Shown: positions 17,631-27,706 of the stretch, in pieces | Position numbering within the stretch: the stretch's first letter is position 1 | Layout of the letters: each line of letters opens with the position of its first letter | Assembly: GCF_004339665.1 (NCBI RefSeq) | Contig: NZ_SMMU01000013.1 | Coordinates: forward strand, 62,001-126,000 | DNA: 64,000 nt | DNA from: Azotobacter chroococcum | GTDB taxonomy: Bacteria > Pseudomonadota > Gammaproteobacteria > Pseudomonadales > Pseudomonadaceae | Reading direction: 5' to 3' | Notes under the pieces: generated by a model | Databases searched by the model: none | What the model was told of the DNA's origin: nothing | Seen by the model: only the letters and a program-made list of their open reading frames with translations | Made by a program: the position numbers and the translations under genes

Positions 17631-20600
17631 ATGGCGTTCTTCACGGCCGACAGCAAGGCCGATTTCCTGGTGCAGTTGCAGGCCGCTCTGGGGGCGCATC
17701 TGGACGAGCGGCTGCTGCCGCAGGTGATGCTGTTCGCCGAGGAGTTCTTCGCCATGACCGCTCTCGACGAGCTGACCGAGCGGCGCCTGCCGGACCTGGT
17801 CGGCAGCACCCTGTCGGCCTGGCGCCTGCTCGAGCGCTTCGACCCGGCGCAGCCGGAGGTGACGGTCTTCAACCCCGACTACGAGAAGCACGGCTGGCTG
17901 TCCAGCCACAGTGTGGTCGAGGTGCTGCACCTGGACATGCCCTTTCTGGTCGACTCGCTGCGCATGGAGCTGAACCGTCACGGCCACGGCATCCACAGCC
18001 TGCAGGGCGGAGTGTTCGGCGTGCGCCGCAACGCCGCCGGCGAGCTGTTGGAGATCCTGCCTCGCGGCAGCCGTGGCGACGGGGTGCGCCAGGAGGCGCT
18101 GATCGCCGCCGAGATTGACCGCTGCGCCAGCCTGGGCGAGCAGCGCGCGCTGGAGCAGGCGATACAGGCGGTGTTCGGCGAGGTGCGCCTGGCGGTCGCC
18201 GACTTCGAGCCGATGACCTCCTGCATGCGGGCGCTGCTGGATTGGCTGGAGCGGGCGCAGCTCCAGGTGGACGCCGAGGAACTGGCGGAGATCAAGGTGT
18301 TCCTGCGCTGGCTGCTGGAGGACCATTTCACCTTCCTCGGCTACGAGGAGTTCAGCGTGGCGGACCTGCCGGACGGCGGCGGGCGCATCGTCTACGACGA
18401 GCGCTCCCTGCTGGGCCTGAGCAAGCGCCTGCGCACGGGGCTGGACGAGGCCTGGCTGCGCATCGAGCCGGAAGCCCTGCACTATCTGCGCGAGCCGCTG
18501 CTGCTGTCCTTCGCCAAGGCCTCGCAGCCATCGCGGGTGCACCGCCCGGCCTATCCCAACTACGTTTCCCTGCGCGAGCTGGACGAGACCGGCCGGGTGG
18601 TCCGCGAATACCGCTTCATGGGCCTGTACACCGCCTCGGTGTACAACGAGAGCGTGCGGCACATCCCCTACATCCGCCGCAAGGCCGCGGAGATCGAGCG
18701 GCGTGCCGGCTTCGACAGCACCAGTCACCTGGCCCGCGAACTCAGCCAGGTGCTCGAGGTGTTGCCGCGCGACGACCTGTTCCAGACGCTGCTGGACGAG
18801 CTGCTGCACACCGCGATCAGCATCGTGCAGATCCAGGAGCGCAACCGGCTGCGCCTGTTCCTGCGCAAGGACCCCTACGGGCGCTTCGTCTACGGCCTGG
18901 CCTACGTGCCGCGGGACATCTACTCCACGGAGATCCGCCAGAAGATACAGCAGCTGCTGATGGAGCGCCTGAAGGCCAGCGACTGCGAATTCTGGGTGTA
19001 CTTCTCCGAGTCCATTCTGGCCCGGGTGCAGTTCATCCTGCGCGTCGATCCCAAGGCGCGGGTCGACTTCGATCCCCGGCGCCTGGAGCAGGAGATGATC
19101 CGCGCCTGCCGCTCCTGGCAGGACGAATATGCCAGCCTGATGGTGGAAAGTTTCGGCGAGGCCCAGGGCACCGGCCTGCTGGCGGACTTTCCGCAGGGCT
19201 TTCCGGCCGGCTACCGGGAGCGCTTCGCGCCCCACTCGGCGGTGGTCGACATGCAGCACCTGCTCTCCCTGGGCGACGAGCGGCCGCTGGTGATGAGTTT
19301 CTACCAGCCGCTGCGCCAGGGCGACCAGCAACTGCACGGCAAGATCTACCATCCGGACACCCCGCTGCCGCTGTCCGACGTCCTGCCGATCCTCGAGAAC
19401 CTCGGCCTGCGCGTGCTCGGCGAGTTCCCCTTCCCGCTGCGCCGGCGCGACGGCCGCGAGTTCTGGATCCACGATTTCTCCTTCACCTGCGCCGGCGGGG
19501 CGGAGGTGGACCTCCAGCAGCTCAACGACACCCTGCAGGACGCCTTCATCCACATCGTCCGCGGCGACGCCGAGAACGACGCCTTCAACCGCCTAGTGCT
19601 GAGCGCCGCCATGCCCTGGCGCGAGGTTGCCCTGCTGCGCGCCTATGGCCGCTACCTCAAGCAGGTCCGCCTGGGCTTCGACCTCGGCTACGTCGCCGCC
19701 GCCCTGCTCAACCACAGCGACATCGCCCGCGAGCTGGTGCGTCTGTTCCGCATCCGCTTCTACCTGGCGCGGCGCATCGCCGGCGAGGACCTGGAGGACA
19801 AGCAGCAGCGCCTGGAGCAGGCCATCCTCGGCGCCCTGGACAAGGTCGAGGTGCTCAACGAGGACCGCATCCTGCGGCGCTACCTGGAGCTGATCAAGGC
19901 CACCCTGCGCACCAACTTCTACCAGCCGGACACCGCCGGCCAGGCCAAGAGCCACTTCAGCCTCAAGCTCGACCCGCGGGCGCTTTCCGAGCTGCCGAGG
20001 CCGGTGCCGCGCTTCGAGATCTTCGTCTACTCGCCGCGGGTCGAGGGCGTGCATTTGCGGGGTGGCAAAGTGGCCCGCGGCGGCCTGCGCTGGTCCGACC
20101 GCGAGGAGGACTACCGTACCGAGGTGCTCGGCCTGGTCAAGGCCCAGCAGGTGAAGAATGCGGTGATCGTGCCGGTCGGCGCCAAGGGCGGCTTCGTGCC
20201 GCGGCGCCTGCCGGTCGGAAGCAGCCGGGACGAGATCCAGGCCGAGGCGATCGCCTGCTACCGGATCTTCGTCTCGGCCCTGCTGGACGTCACCGACAAC
20301 CTCAGGGAAGACGAGGTGGTGCCGCCGGCCAGCGTGCTGCGCTACGACGGCGACGACCCCTACCTGGTGGTGGCCGCCGACAAGGGCACGGCGAGCTTCT
20401 CCGACATCGCCAACGGCATCGCCGCCGACTACGCCTTCTGGCTCGGCGACGCCTTCGCGTCCGGCGGCTCCAGCGGCTACGACCACAAGAAGATGGGCAT
20501 CACCGCCCGCGGCGCCTGGGTCGCCGTGCAGCGCCATTTCCGCGAGCGCGGCATCGACGTGCAGAAGGACCCGATCAGCGTGATCGGCATCGGCGACATG

Positions 20601-22487
20601 TCCGGCGACGTATTCGGCAACGGTCTGCTGCAGTCGCAGAGCGTGCGCCTGCTGGCGGCCTTCGACCACCGCCACGTGTTCGTCGATCCCGAGCCGGACC
20701 CGGCGCAGAGCTTCGCCGAGCGGCGCCGGCTGTTCGAGCTGCCGCGCTCCTCCTGGGCCGATTACGATCCGGCGCTGATCTCGATCGGCGGCGGGGTGTT
20801 CCCGCGCAGCGCCAAAAGCATCCGGATCAGCCCGCAGATGCAGGAGCGCTTCGCCATCGCCGCCGAGCGGCTGACTCCCGCCGAGCTGATCAGCGCCCTG
20901 CTCAGGGCGCCGGTCGACCTGCTGTGGAACGGCGGCATCGGTACCTACGTGAAGTCCAGCCAGGAGAGCCACGCGGACATCGGCGACAAGGCCAACGACG
21001 CGGTGCGGGTCAACGGCAGCGAGCTGCGCGCCAAGGTGGTGGGCGAGGGCGGCAACCTGGGCTTCAGCCAGCTCGGCCGGGTCGAATACTGCCTCAAGGG
21101 CGGCGCCGGCAACACCGACTTCATCGACAACGCCGGCGGGGTCGACTGTTCCGACCACGAGGTGAACATCAAGATCCTGCTCGGCAAGGTGCTCGCCGCC
21201 GGCGACATGACCGGCAAGCAGCGCGACCAGCTGCTCCACGAGATGACCGATGCGGTGGCCCAGCTGGTGCTGAACAACATCTACAAGCAGACCCAGGCGC
21301 TGTCCCTGGCCGAGCGCCGCGCGCGCCTGCATCCGGGCGAGTACCGCCGGCTGATCGACGCCCTGGAGCATGACGGGCGGCTGGATCGCGCCCTGGAATT
21401 CCTGCCCTCCGACGAGCAGCTCGCCGAGCGCCTCGCCGGCGGCACCAGCCTGACCCGCCCGGAGCTGGCGGTGCTGATCTCCTACAGCAAGATCGACCTC
21501 AAGGAGTCGCTGCTGGACTCCAGGGTGCCGGACGACGACTACCTGATCCGCGACATGGAGAGCGCCTTCCCGACGCTGCTGGTGGAGCGCTTCGGCGCGC
21601 TGATGCGCAGCCACCGGCTGCGCCGGGAGATCGTCGCCACGCAGATCGCCAACGATCTGGTCAACCACATGGGCATCACCTTCGTGCAGCGCCTCAAGGA
21701 GTCCACCGGCATGGACGCCGCGGCGGTGGCCGAGGCCTATGTGATCGTCCGCGACATCTTCCATCTGCCGTACTGGTTCCGGCAGATCGAGGCGCTGGAC
21801 CACCAGGTCCCTGCCGAATTGCAACTGACCTTGATGGACGAGCTGACCCGCCTGGGCCGCCGCGCCACCCGCTGGTTCCTGCGCAATCGCCGCGGCGAGC
21901 TGGACGCCGCCCGCGACGTGGCGCACTTCGGCCCGCAGGTCGCCGCCCTCGGCCTCAAGCTCGACGAGCTGCTCGAAGGCAGCACTCACAAGCAGTGGCA
22001 GCTGCGTTACCGCGCCTATGCTGAGGCCGGGGTGCCGGAGCTGCTGGCACGGCTGGTCGCCGGCACCGGCTACCTCTACACCCTGCTGCCGATCCTCGAG
22101 GCGGCCGACGTCACCGGGCGCGAGCCGGCGGTGGTGGCGACCGCGCACTTCGCCGTCGGCGGCGCCCTGGAGCTGCCTTGGTACCTGCAGCAGATCACCA
22201 ACCTGCCGGTCGAGAATCAGTGGCAGGCGCTGGCCCGGGAAGCGTTCCGCGACGACATGGACTGGCAGCAGCGGGCGATTACCATCGCCCTGCTGCAGAT
22301 GGTCGACGGTCCGGAGGATATCGAGGCGCGGGTAGCGCTCTGGCTGGAGCAGAACCAGCCGGCGGTCGAGCGCTGGCGGGCGACCCTGGCCGAGCTGCGC
22401 GCGGCCGGTGGCGCGGACTATGCCATGTTCGCGGTGGTCAACCGCGAGCTGGCGGATCTGGCGCAGAGCGGCGCGCGCGGGGCCTGA
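17631..22487 (+). CDS. gdhB: NAD-specific glutamate dehydrogenase, large 180-kDa type
   Basis: A 1618-residue enzyme that converts glutamate to 2-oxoglutarate and ammonium with NAD, feeding arginine and glutamate carbon into the TCA cycle. The N-terminal half holds ACT-like regulatory regions. The catalytic core at about 800-1240 includes GGLRWSDREEDYRTEVLGLV, the substrate-Lys region KNAVIVPVGAKGGFV, and the dinucleotide-binding segment SVIGIGDMSGDVFGNG. Length matches the P. aeruginosa arginine-induced enzyme. The ATG at 17631 follows CAGGAG with normal spacing. Pseudomonas orthologues are controlled by ArgR and activated by arginine; no operator was identified here by eye. Confidence 0.95.
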   Translation: MAFFTADSKADFLVQLQAALGAHLDERLLPQVMLFAEEFFAMTALDELTERRLPDLVGSTLSAWRLLERFDPAQPEVTVFNPDYEKHGWLSSHSVVEVLHLDMPFLVDSLRMELNRHGHGIHSLQGGVFGVRRNAAGELLEILPRGSRGDGVRQEALIAAEIDRCASLGEQRALEQAIQAVFGEVRLAVADFEPMTSCMRALLDWLERAQLQVDAEELAEIKVFLRWLLEDHFTFLGYEEFSVADLPDGGGRIVYDERSLLGLSKRLRTGLDEAWLRIEPEALHYLREPLLLSFAKASQPSRVHRPAYPNYVSLRELDETGRVVREYRFMGLYTASVYNESVRHIPYIRRKAAEIERRAGFDSTSHLARELSQVLEVLPRDDLFQTLLDELLHTAISIVQIQERNRLRLFLRKDPYGRFVYGLAYVPRDIYSTEIRQKIQQLLMERLKASDCEFWVYFSESILARVQFILRVDPKARVDFDPRRLEQEMIRACRSWQDEYASLMVESFGEAQGTGLLADFPQGFPAGYRERFAPHSAVVDMQHLLSLGDERPLVMSFYQPLRQGDQQLHGKIYHPDTPLPLSDVLPILENLGLRVLGEFPFPLRRRDGREFWIHDFSFTCAGGAEVDLQQLNDTLQDAFIHIVRGDAENDAFNRLVLSAAMPWREVALLRAYGRYLKQVRLGFDLGYVAAALLNHSDIARELVRLFRIRFYLARRIAGEDLEDKQQRLEQAILGALDKVEVLNEDRILRRYLELIKATLRTNFYQPDTAGQAKSHFSLKLDPRALSELPRPVPRFEIFVYSPRVEGVHLRGGKVARGGLRWSDREEDYRTEVLGLVKAQQVKNAVIVPVGAKGGFVPRRLPVGSSRDEIQAEAIACYRIFVSALLDVTDNLREDEVVPPASVLRYDGDDPYLVVAADKGTASFSDIANGIAADYAFWLGDAFASGGSSGYDHKKMGITARGAWVAVQRHFRERGIDVQKDPISVIGIGDMSGDVFGNGLLQSQSVRLLAAFDHRHVFVDPEPDPAQSFAERRRLFELPRSSWADYDPALISIGGGVFPRSAKSIRISPQMQERFAIAAERLTPAELISALLRAPVDLLWNGGIGTYVKSSQESHADIGDKANDAVRVNGSELRAKVVGEGGNLGFSQLGRVEYCLKGGAGNTDFIDNAGGVDCSDHEVNIKILLGKVLAAGDMTGKQRDQLLHEMTDAVAQLVLNNIYKQTQALSLAERRARLHPGEYRRLIDALEHDGRLDRALEFLPSDEQLAERLAGGTSLTRPELAVLISYSKIDLKESLLDSRVPDDDYLIRDMESAFPTLLVERFGALMRSHRLRREIVATQIANDLVNHMGITFVQRLKESTGMDAAAVAEAYVIVRDIFHLPYWFRQIEALDHQVPAELQLTLMDELTRLGRRATRWFLRNRRGELDAARDVAHFGPQVAALGLKLDELLEGSTHKQWQLRYRAYAEAGVPELLARLVAGTGYLYTLLPILEAADVTGREPAVVATAHFAVGGALELPWYLQQITNLPVENQWQALAREAFRDDMDWQQRAITIALLQMVDGPEDIEARVALWLEQNQPAVERWRATLAELRAAGGADYAMFAVVNRELADLAQSGARGA

Positions 22488-22510
22488 AGAATGGCCCCGC
22501 TGGCGTCGGC

Positions 22511-22885
22511 TTAGCGGGCCTGGCTGGAGAGCTCCCGCCGGGGGCGGAAGCGCTGGCCGTGTTCGGGCAGCCAGCGGTAGAAGAAATAGAACTCGAAGAG
22601 CGTGGGGTGGGAGCAGTGGCAGAGGAAGTGGGTGGAGGACTCCTGGAAACCACTTTCGCACTGCAGATAACCCAGATCGATCATCGGCGAGAGCGCCTCC
22701 CGCTCCTCGGTACTCACCCATACCCGCTTGCCGCGGATCAGGTCGACCACCAGGCTGCACAGTTTGGCGAGGGTGGCGGTTCCCCGGGGGGGGGCGGTAT
22801 CTGCCGGGGCGGGAGGGGCATCCACGATCCGGTTGGCCGGCTTGAATCTGAATGGCAGGCCGGTCTTTCGCCATTGTCTGGCCAT
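22511..22885 (-). CDS. small conserved hypothetical protein
   Basis: A 124-residue soluble, basic protein I do not recognise. The middle contains LCSLVVDLIRGKRVWVSTEEREAL. The end has two closely spaced cysteine/histidine groups (LQCESGFQ, HFLCHCSHPTLFEFYFFYRWL) that could bind metal. The ATG at 22885 is chosen because AAGGAG lies nine bases upstream; the ATG nine bases earlier abuts that ribosome site and could not use it. It ends 23 bases from the gdhB stop on the other strand, with a GGCC..CGCT / AGCGGGCC hairpin between. A run of nine G lies within the gene, a spot prone to indels. Confidence 0.65.
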   Translation of the reverse strand: MARQWRKTGLPFRFKPANRIVDAPPAPADTAPPRGTATLAKLCSLVVDLIRGKRVWVSTEEREALSPMIDLGYLQCESGFQESSTHFLCHCSHPTLFEFYFFYRWLPEHGQRFRPRRELSSQAR

Positions 22886-23132
22886 TGCAAACATCTCCTT
22901 GTCGAGCACAGTCCATTCCCTAACAGCTGGCGGATACCGGCTGCGGCCAGGAAAGCCACGCCGCGAGCGGTTTCCGCACCCCGCCACTTTACCTGAGGCG
23001 AGTGCAATTACGACCGGGAGAGTAAAAAAAGGTTTGACCAATGCCGCGGGAAACTAGTGTCTGGAGCCGACCAGGGCGCTGTTCTCGTCGGGGCGATGCC
23101 GGGCCGCCGGGGGCAGGCCCGGGTGCGGCCGG

Positions 23133-24152
23133 CTATTCGGCCGGTTTGGCCAGCTGCTGCAGCAGGGCCTCGTGGAAGCGCTCCGGCGCCTGGATCTGCG
23201 GGGAGTGGCCGAGGTCGGCGAAGGTCTGCAGGGTGGCTCCGGGAATGCGCTTGGCCGCTTCCCAGGACAGCCGCCGATAGTCGCCGAGCAGCGGGCGCAG
23301 TTCGGGCGCCACCGCGTCCTTGCCGATGGCGGTGTTGTCCTTCTCGCCGATCAGCAGCACGGTCGGTACCTTCAGCTGCTCGAACTCGTAGTACACCGGC
23401 TGGGTGTAGATCATGTCGTAGGTCAGTGCCGAGTTCCACGCCACGCGCTGCTTGCCCGGCCCCTGGAACAGGCCGGCCTGCATCTCCACCCAGCGATCGA
23501 ACTCGGGGCGCCACTGGCCGGCGTAGTAGGTGCTGAGCTGGTAGTTGCGGATGCCCTCGGCGCTGGTCTCGAGTTCGCGGGCGTACCACTGGTCCACCGT
23601 GCGATAGGGCACGCCGACCGCCTTCCAGTCCTCGAGGCCAATGGGGTTGACCAGCACCAGGCGTTCCAGTTGTTGGGGATAGAGCAGGGCGAAGCGGGTG
23701 GCGAGCATGCCGCCCATGGAGTGGCCCATGAGGCTGTAGCGCGCAAGGCCCAGGGACTCCAGCAGCGCCCGGGTGTTGGCCGCCAGCTGCTGGAAGCTGT
23801 ACTGGTAGTGCGCAGGCTTGCTGGACTTGCAGAAGCCGATCTGGTCCGGCGCCACCACCCGGTAGCCGGCCTTGGACAGGGCGGCGATGCTGCCTTCCCA
23901 GGTCGCCGCGCAGAAGTTCTTGCCGTGCAGCAGGACCAGGGTGTGGCCGTTGGGTTCGGCCGGCTGCACGTCCATGTAGGCCATCTTCAGCGACTGGCCC
24001 TGGGATTCGAGGGTGAAGTACTGGACCGGGTGGGGGTAGTCGAAGCCTTCCAGCTCGGGGCCGTAGAGCGGGGGCTCGGCCGCCATGGCAGCGGGCAGGC
24101 CCAGGGCCAGCAGGGCGGGGCAGAACCGGCGGGACAGGGACAGCTCCTTCAT
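23133..24152 (-). CDS. exported alpha/beta-fold hydrolase
   Basis: A 339-residue protein with a signal peptide (SRRFCPALLALGLPAAMAA) and an alpha/beta-hydrolase domain. The oxyanion-hole region is VLLHGKNF, the nucleophile elbow is GHSMGG near residue 145, the acid is likely the Asp of LIGEKDNTA and the His is that of LGHSPQIQ. Such enzymes cleave esters, amides or related bonds; the substrate is unknown. The ATG at 24152 is favoured, six bases after AAGGAG, over an in-frame ATG immediately adjacent to that site. It lies 31 bases downstream of another minus-strand gene, so cotranscription is possible. Confidence 0.85.
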   Translation of the reverse strand: MKELSLSRRFCPALLALGLPAAMAAEPPLYGPELEGFDYPHPVQYFTLESQGQSLKMAYMDVQPAEPNGHTLVLLHGKNFCAATWEGSIAALSKAGYRVVAPDQIGFCKSSKPAHYQYSFQQLAANTRALLESLGLARYSLMGHSMGGMLATRFALLYPQQLERLVLVNPIGLEDWKAVGVPYRTVDQWYARELETSAEGIRNYQLSTYYAGQWRPEFDRWVEMQAGLFQGPGKQRVAWNSALTYDMIYTQPVYYEFEQLKVPTVLLIGEKDNTAIGKDAVAPELRPLLGDYRRLSWEAAKRIPGATLQTFADLGHSPQIQAPERFHEALLQQLAKPAE

Positions 24153-24183
24153 GAACATCTCCTTGGGGCGGTGGCTGGCGGAC

Positions 24184-25074
24184 TCAGCCGGGCGCGCTGT
24201 CCGCGGCCGGCAGCAGCCCGGCGAGAAAGCCGGTCACGTCCGGCGCGCCGGCCTGGTAGAGCCCTTCGCCGAGGGCGTTGGCCGCCGGATGGCGGCGGGG
24301 CAGCAGGAGGAACTCGGGGGCGCCGCTGCGGCGCAGCAGGGCGAGGCGGGCATAGGGCATGCCCTGGTCGAGCAGCAGGCCCATGAAGGCCGGATCGCTC
24401 CAGGCCTGCGCCGGCATGGCCAGCACGTGGTAGCGCCGGCGCAGGCCGGCCAGGCCGCTTTCGCTCAGCCGGTAGCGGGTCAGCTCGGCAGGCTGGACGA
24501 CTTCCAGGCCGCGCCGCCGCGCATAGGCGACGGCCGCGGCGAAGGCCGCCAGCTGTTGTGGCTCGCCGGCCCAGAACAGCCGTTCGCCACGCCAGCCGGC
24601 CTGGCGCAGCTGCAGGCGGCCGGCCTCGGGAAAGCCGGCCACGGCCTGGCCGAGGGTGCGCACGAAGTCCTTGTAGCCGATGATCCGCACGGCGCGGCAT
24701 TCGGGGGTCGCGCTGTAGGCCTCGAGGCCGTCGTACTGCGCGGCCTGCGGGTCCTTGCCGACCAGCCCGTCGACCTGGCGCAGGTCGATGCCGTCCAGGC
24801 TGCGCTGTTCCCGCTCAACGAGGCGCATCAGCACCGTGCGGGCCGCGGCCTTGTCCTCCTGGACCGGCCCGGACAGGGCGTCGCGTGGCAGCTCGACCAG
24901 CCGGTGCAGGGGCGGGTCGGCCTGCCACCAGATGCTTTCCTGCACCGGCGGCAGCGGCTGGAAGGGCAGGCGCAGCGCGCGGGCCTTGTGCAGCAGCTGA
25001 CGTGGCGTATGCCTCCCCGGGCCCAGGCCCAGGCGCTGGGCGAGTGCGACGAGGCTCGGTGGCAGGAAAGACAT
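24184..25074 (-). CDS. conserved hypothetical protein, no recognised domain
   Basis: About 296 residues, soluble, rich in Leu, Ala and Arg. I do not recognise it. Visible stretches are PFQPLPPVQESIWWQADPP, VRIIGYKDFVRTLGQAVAGF and LLLPRRHPAANALGEGLYQ. There is no signal peptide and no membrane helix. The start is uncertain: ATGs lie at 25074 and 25089 and neither has a strong ribosome site. Codon use matches its neighbours, which supports a real gene. It lies upstream of the exported hydrolase on the same strand and divergent from the aldo/keto reductase. Confidence 0.65.
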   Translation of the reverse strand: MSFLPPSLVALAQRLGLGPGRHTPRQLLHKARALRLPFQPLPPVQESIWWQADPPLHRLVELPRDALSGPVQEDKAAARTVLMRLVEREQRSLDGIDLRQVDGLVGKDPQAAQYDGLEAYSATPECRAVRIIGYKDFVRTLGQAVAGFPEAGRLQLRQAGWRGERLFWAGEPQQLAAFAAAVAYARRRGLEVVQPAELTRYRLSESGLAGLRRRYHVLAMPAQAWSDPAFMGLLLDQGMPYARLALLRRSGAPEFLLLPRRHPAANALGEGLYQAGAPDVTGFLAGLLPAADSAPG

Positions 25075-25272
25075 GCTTGGACGATCCATTGACAGGCTGG
25101 GGCGGGCAGTTTGGCAGATGACCGGGCAGGTGCCTACCCTGAGTGCTGGTGTCGAGTCCTGCAATCGAGCCGTGTCACAGAGAAAGCGGCGCCGGCGAAT
25201 TTTGTCCGGCCGTGCTGTCGGAAAGCACAGGGATTTGCCTATCCATCATCAGCTTCAGGAGGAGCATTCGTC

Positions 25273-26418
25273 ATGAGCACACGCCGTCAACTTCTTTCCG
25301 CCGTCGCAACCGGGACCGCCGTACTGGCGGCCTCGCCCCTGTTCGCGCAGGCCCAGGGTCCCGGGTCGCTGCTGCCGACCCAGGGTACGCCGGGCAGCGG
25401 ACCGGCACCGACCCACGCGCCGATCGCCGGCGGCAAGTTTCGTCCGTTCAGTCGCATCGGTCTGGGCGGCGTGGCTATCGGCAATGGTTTCGCGCCGGCC
25501 AGCGACGAGCAGAGCCAGGCCACGCTGCAGGCCGCCTTCGCGGCCGGGGTCCGCTATTTCGACACCTCGCCCTGGTATGGCCTGGGCCTCGGCGAGCGCC
25601 GCTTCGGTCACTTCCTGCACGACCTGAAGCGCGAGGAATATGTGCTGTCGACCAAGGTGGGCCGCCTGCTGAGCGCGAGCGACAGCCCGCCGAAAACCAT
25701 GTGGAAGGAGCCTTCGCCCTTCGCCTACCGCTACGACTACAGCGCCGAAGGCGTGCGCCGCTCGATCGAGGACAGCCTGCAGCGGCTCGGCGTCCCGTAC
25801 CTCGACATCGTGTTCATCCACGACCTGTCGCCCGACAACCGCGACATGGGCGAGCGCTGGAGCGAATACTTCGAGCAGGCGGCCAGGGGAGCGATCCCGG
25901 AGCTGTCGCGGATGCGCAGGGAGGGTCTGATCAAGGCCTGGGGCTTCGGCGTCAACCACCCCGCGCCGGCGGTGCGGGCGCTGGAGGCCGGCGATCCGGA
26001 CATCTGCCTGCTGGCCTGCCAGTATTCGCTGCTCGACCATCGGGAGGCGCTCGACAACACCTTCCCGCAGCTCGCCAAGCGCGGCGTCTCGGTGGTGGTT
26101 GGCGCGCCGCTGCTCGCCGGCTACCTGGCCGGGCGTGACCGCTACCTCTACGCCGGCAGCGTTCCTGCCTGGGCGCCGGAGAAGCGCGCGCGGATCATGG
26201 CGGTCGCCGAGCGCCACGGCATCGACCTGCGCACTGCCGCCCTGCAGTTCGCCGCCGCCCATCCGCTGGTTTCCGCCGTCATCCCCGGCGCCCGCACGCC
26301 CGAGCAGGTGCAGGCCAACGTGCAGTCGATGCAGGTCGCTATCCCCGGCGAGTTCTGGGAAGCGCTCAAGCGCGAGCAACTGATCGCGCCGAACGCGCCG
26401 GTGCCCGCTCAGGCCTGA
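25273..26418 (+). CDS. aldo/keto reductase with Tat-like signal peptide
   Basis: A 381-residue protein. The amino end [22 protein letters not shown] carries twin arginines before a hydrophobic stretch and an AQA-type cleavage site, consistent with Tat export of a cofactor-loaded enzyme. Residues from about 55 form an aldo/keto reductase barrel: GLGGVAIGN at the cofactor end, [11 protein letters not shown] with the catalytic Asp and Tyr, STKVGR with the catalytic Lys, and VFIHDL for the His. The closest type is the D-threo-aldose/L-fucose dehydrogenase group. Export of an NAD(P)-dependent reductase is unusual. A strong AGGAGGAG ribosome site precedes the start. Confidence 0.85.
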   Translation: MSTRRQLLSAVATGTAVLAASPLFAQAQGPGSLLPTQGTPGSGPAPTHAPIAGGKFRPFSRIGLGGVAIGNGFAPASDEQSQATLQAAFAAGVRYFDTSPWYGLGLGERRFGHFLHDLKREEYVLSTKVGRLLSASDSPPKTMWKEPSPFAYRYDYSAEGVRRSIEDSLQRLGVPYLDIVFIHDLSPDNRDMGERWSEYFEQAARGAIPELSRMRREGLIKAWGFGVNHPAPAVRALEAGDPDICLLACQYSLLDHREALDNTFPQLAKRGVSVVVGAPLLAGYLAGRDRYLYAGSVPAWAPEKRARIMAVAERHGIDLRTAALQFAAAHPLVSAVIPGARTPEQVQANVQSMQVAIPGEFWEALKREQLIAPNAPVPAQA

Positions 26419-26530
26419 GGTGCCGCGCCGACGGGCCGGGCGGTTGCCGAAGCCGGCCGGGATTCGGAGGCCTGCGCCGAAATCGCTGCGGCGAATCGAC
26501 CAAACAGGCCCCGGAAGCGTGCGGCGTGGC

Positions 26531-26536
26531 TATAAT
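26531..26536 (+). promoter_or_regulatory. candidate -10 box of the pyrD promoter
   Basis: A perfect TATAAT stands 36 bases before the pyrD start in otherwise GC-rich DNA. No convincing -35 box is visible 16-18 bases upstream (the sequence there is GCCCCG-like), so this is a candidate only. Confidence 0.4.
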
Positions 26537-26572
26537 CGCCGCCCCACGCCAACCGCCGAGTCACGCCTGCCC

Positions 26573-27613
26573 ATGTACAACCTGGCCCGCCAGCTGCTGT
26601 TCAAACTGTCCCCGGAAACCGCCCACGAACTGTCCATCGGCCTGCTCGGGGCGGGTGGCCGGCTGAACCTCAACGGCCTGCTGTGCCGCAAGCCGGCGAG
26701 CCTGCCGGTGCGAGTGATGGGCCTGGATTTCCCCAACCCGGTCGGCCTTGCCGCCGGGCTGGACAAGAACGGCGATGCCATCGACGGCCTTGCCCAGCTG
26801 GGCTTCGGTTTCATCGAGATCGGCACCGTGACGCCGCGGCCGCAGCCGGGCAATCCCAGGCCGCGGCTGTTCCGCCTGCCGGAGGCCGAGGCGATCATCA
26901 ACCGCATGGGCTTCAACAACCAGGGTGTCGACCATCTGCTGGCGCGGGCCCAGGCCGCGCGCTACAGCGGCGTGCTCGGCATCAACATCGGCAAGAACTT
27001 CGACACCCCAGTCGAGCGGGCGGTGGACGACTACCTGATCTGCCTGGAGCGGGTCTACCCGCATGCCAGCTATGTGACGGTCAACGTCAGCTCGCCGAAT
27101 ACTCCCGGCCTGCGCAGCCTGCAGTTCGGCGATTCGCTCCGCCAACTGCTCGAAGCCCTGCGCCAGCGCCAGGAGGAACTGGCCGGACGTCACGGCCGGC
27201 GCGTGCCGCTGGCGATCAAGATCGCCCCGGACATGAGCGACGAGGAAACCGTGCAGGTCGCCCGGGCGCTGCTGGACACCGGCATGGACGCGGTGATCGC
27301 CACCAACACCACCCTCGGGCGCGAGGGCGTCGAGGGGCTGGCGCATGCCGGCGAGGCGGGCGGGCTGTCCGGTGCGCCGGTGCGCGAGAAGAGTACCCAC
27401 ACGGTGCGGGTGCTGGCCGGGGAGCTGGCCGGGCGGTTGCCGATCATCGCGGTCGGCGGCATCACCGAAGGCCGCCATGCGGCGGAGAAGATCGCCGCAG
27501 GGGCCAGTCTGGTGCAGATCTATACTGGTTTCATCTACAAGGGACCGGCGCTGATCCGCGAGGCGGTGGAGGCCATCGCCGCGGAGCAGGCCCGTTCGGC
27601 CAGGTCGCACTGA
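26573..27613 (+). CDS. pyrD: dihydroorotate dehydrogenase (quinone), class 2
   Basis: A 346-residue membrane-associated flavoprotein that oxidises dihydroorotate to orotate, the fourth step of pyrimidine synthesis, passing electrons to ubiquinone. The N-terminal helical arm ([19 protein letters not shown]) is the membrane and quinone contact that defines class 2. The FMN barrel shows [23 protein letters not shown], the catalytic Ser in [23 protein letters not shown], and the phosphate-binding IAVGGI and QIYTGF. All expected motifs are present. The longer upstream reading frame is not used. Confidence 0.96.
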   Translation: MYNLARQLLFKLSPETAHELSIGLLGAGGRLNLNGLLCRKPASLPVRVMGLDFPNPVGLAAGLDKNGDAIDGLAQLGFGFIEIGTVTPRPQPGNPRPRLFRLPEAEAIINRMGFNNQGVDHLLARAQAARYSGVLGINIGKNFDTPVERAVDDYLICLERVYPHASYVTVNVSSPNTPGLRSLQFGDSLRQLLEALRQRQEELAGRHGRRVPLAIKIAPDMSDEETVQVARALLDTGMDAVIATNTTLGREGVEGLAHAGEAGGLSGAPVREKSTHTVRVLAGELAGRLPIIAVGGITEGRHAAEKIAAGASLVQIYTGFIYKGPALIREAVEAIAAEQARSARSH

Positions 27614-27625
27614 GCGCGATGAGAA

Positions 27626-27645
27626 AGGGCTCCCGAAGGAGCCCT
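27626..27645 (+). terminator. hairpin between pyrD and rmf
   Basis: AGGGCTCC and GGAGCCCT form an eight-base stem around the loop CGAA, 13 bases after the pyrD stop. Only scattered T residues follow. It could serve both the pyrD and the oppositely directed rmf messages. Confidence 0.5.
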
Positions 27646-27706
27646 GTGGTCTTGATGCCTGACGCCTGCAGCGGCGTTCAGGATGAGAATGCCGTGATCC
27701 CTCCGA

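Noticed and set aside
22780-22800. Frameshift in the G9 run of the small gene after gdhB
   Set aside because: The reading frame stays open and sensible on both sides, so there is no evidence of a break.
17412-22916. Two very long open frames antisense to gdhB
   Set aside because: GC-rich codons leave the opposite strand open. The peptides are low-complexity Gln/Val/His-rich with no motif, while gdhB has full family motifs.
26508-26513. -35 box for the pyrD promoter
   Set aside because: The hexamer at the right distance from TATAAT is GCCCCG-like and does not match.
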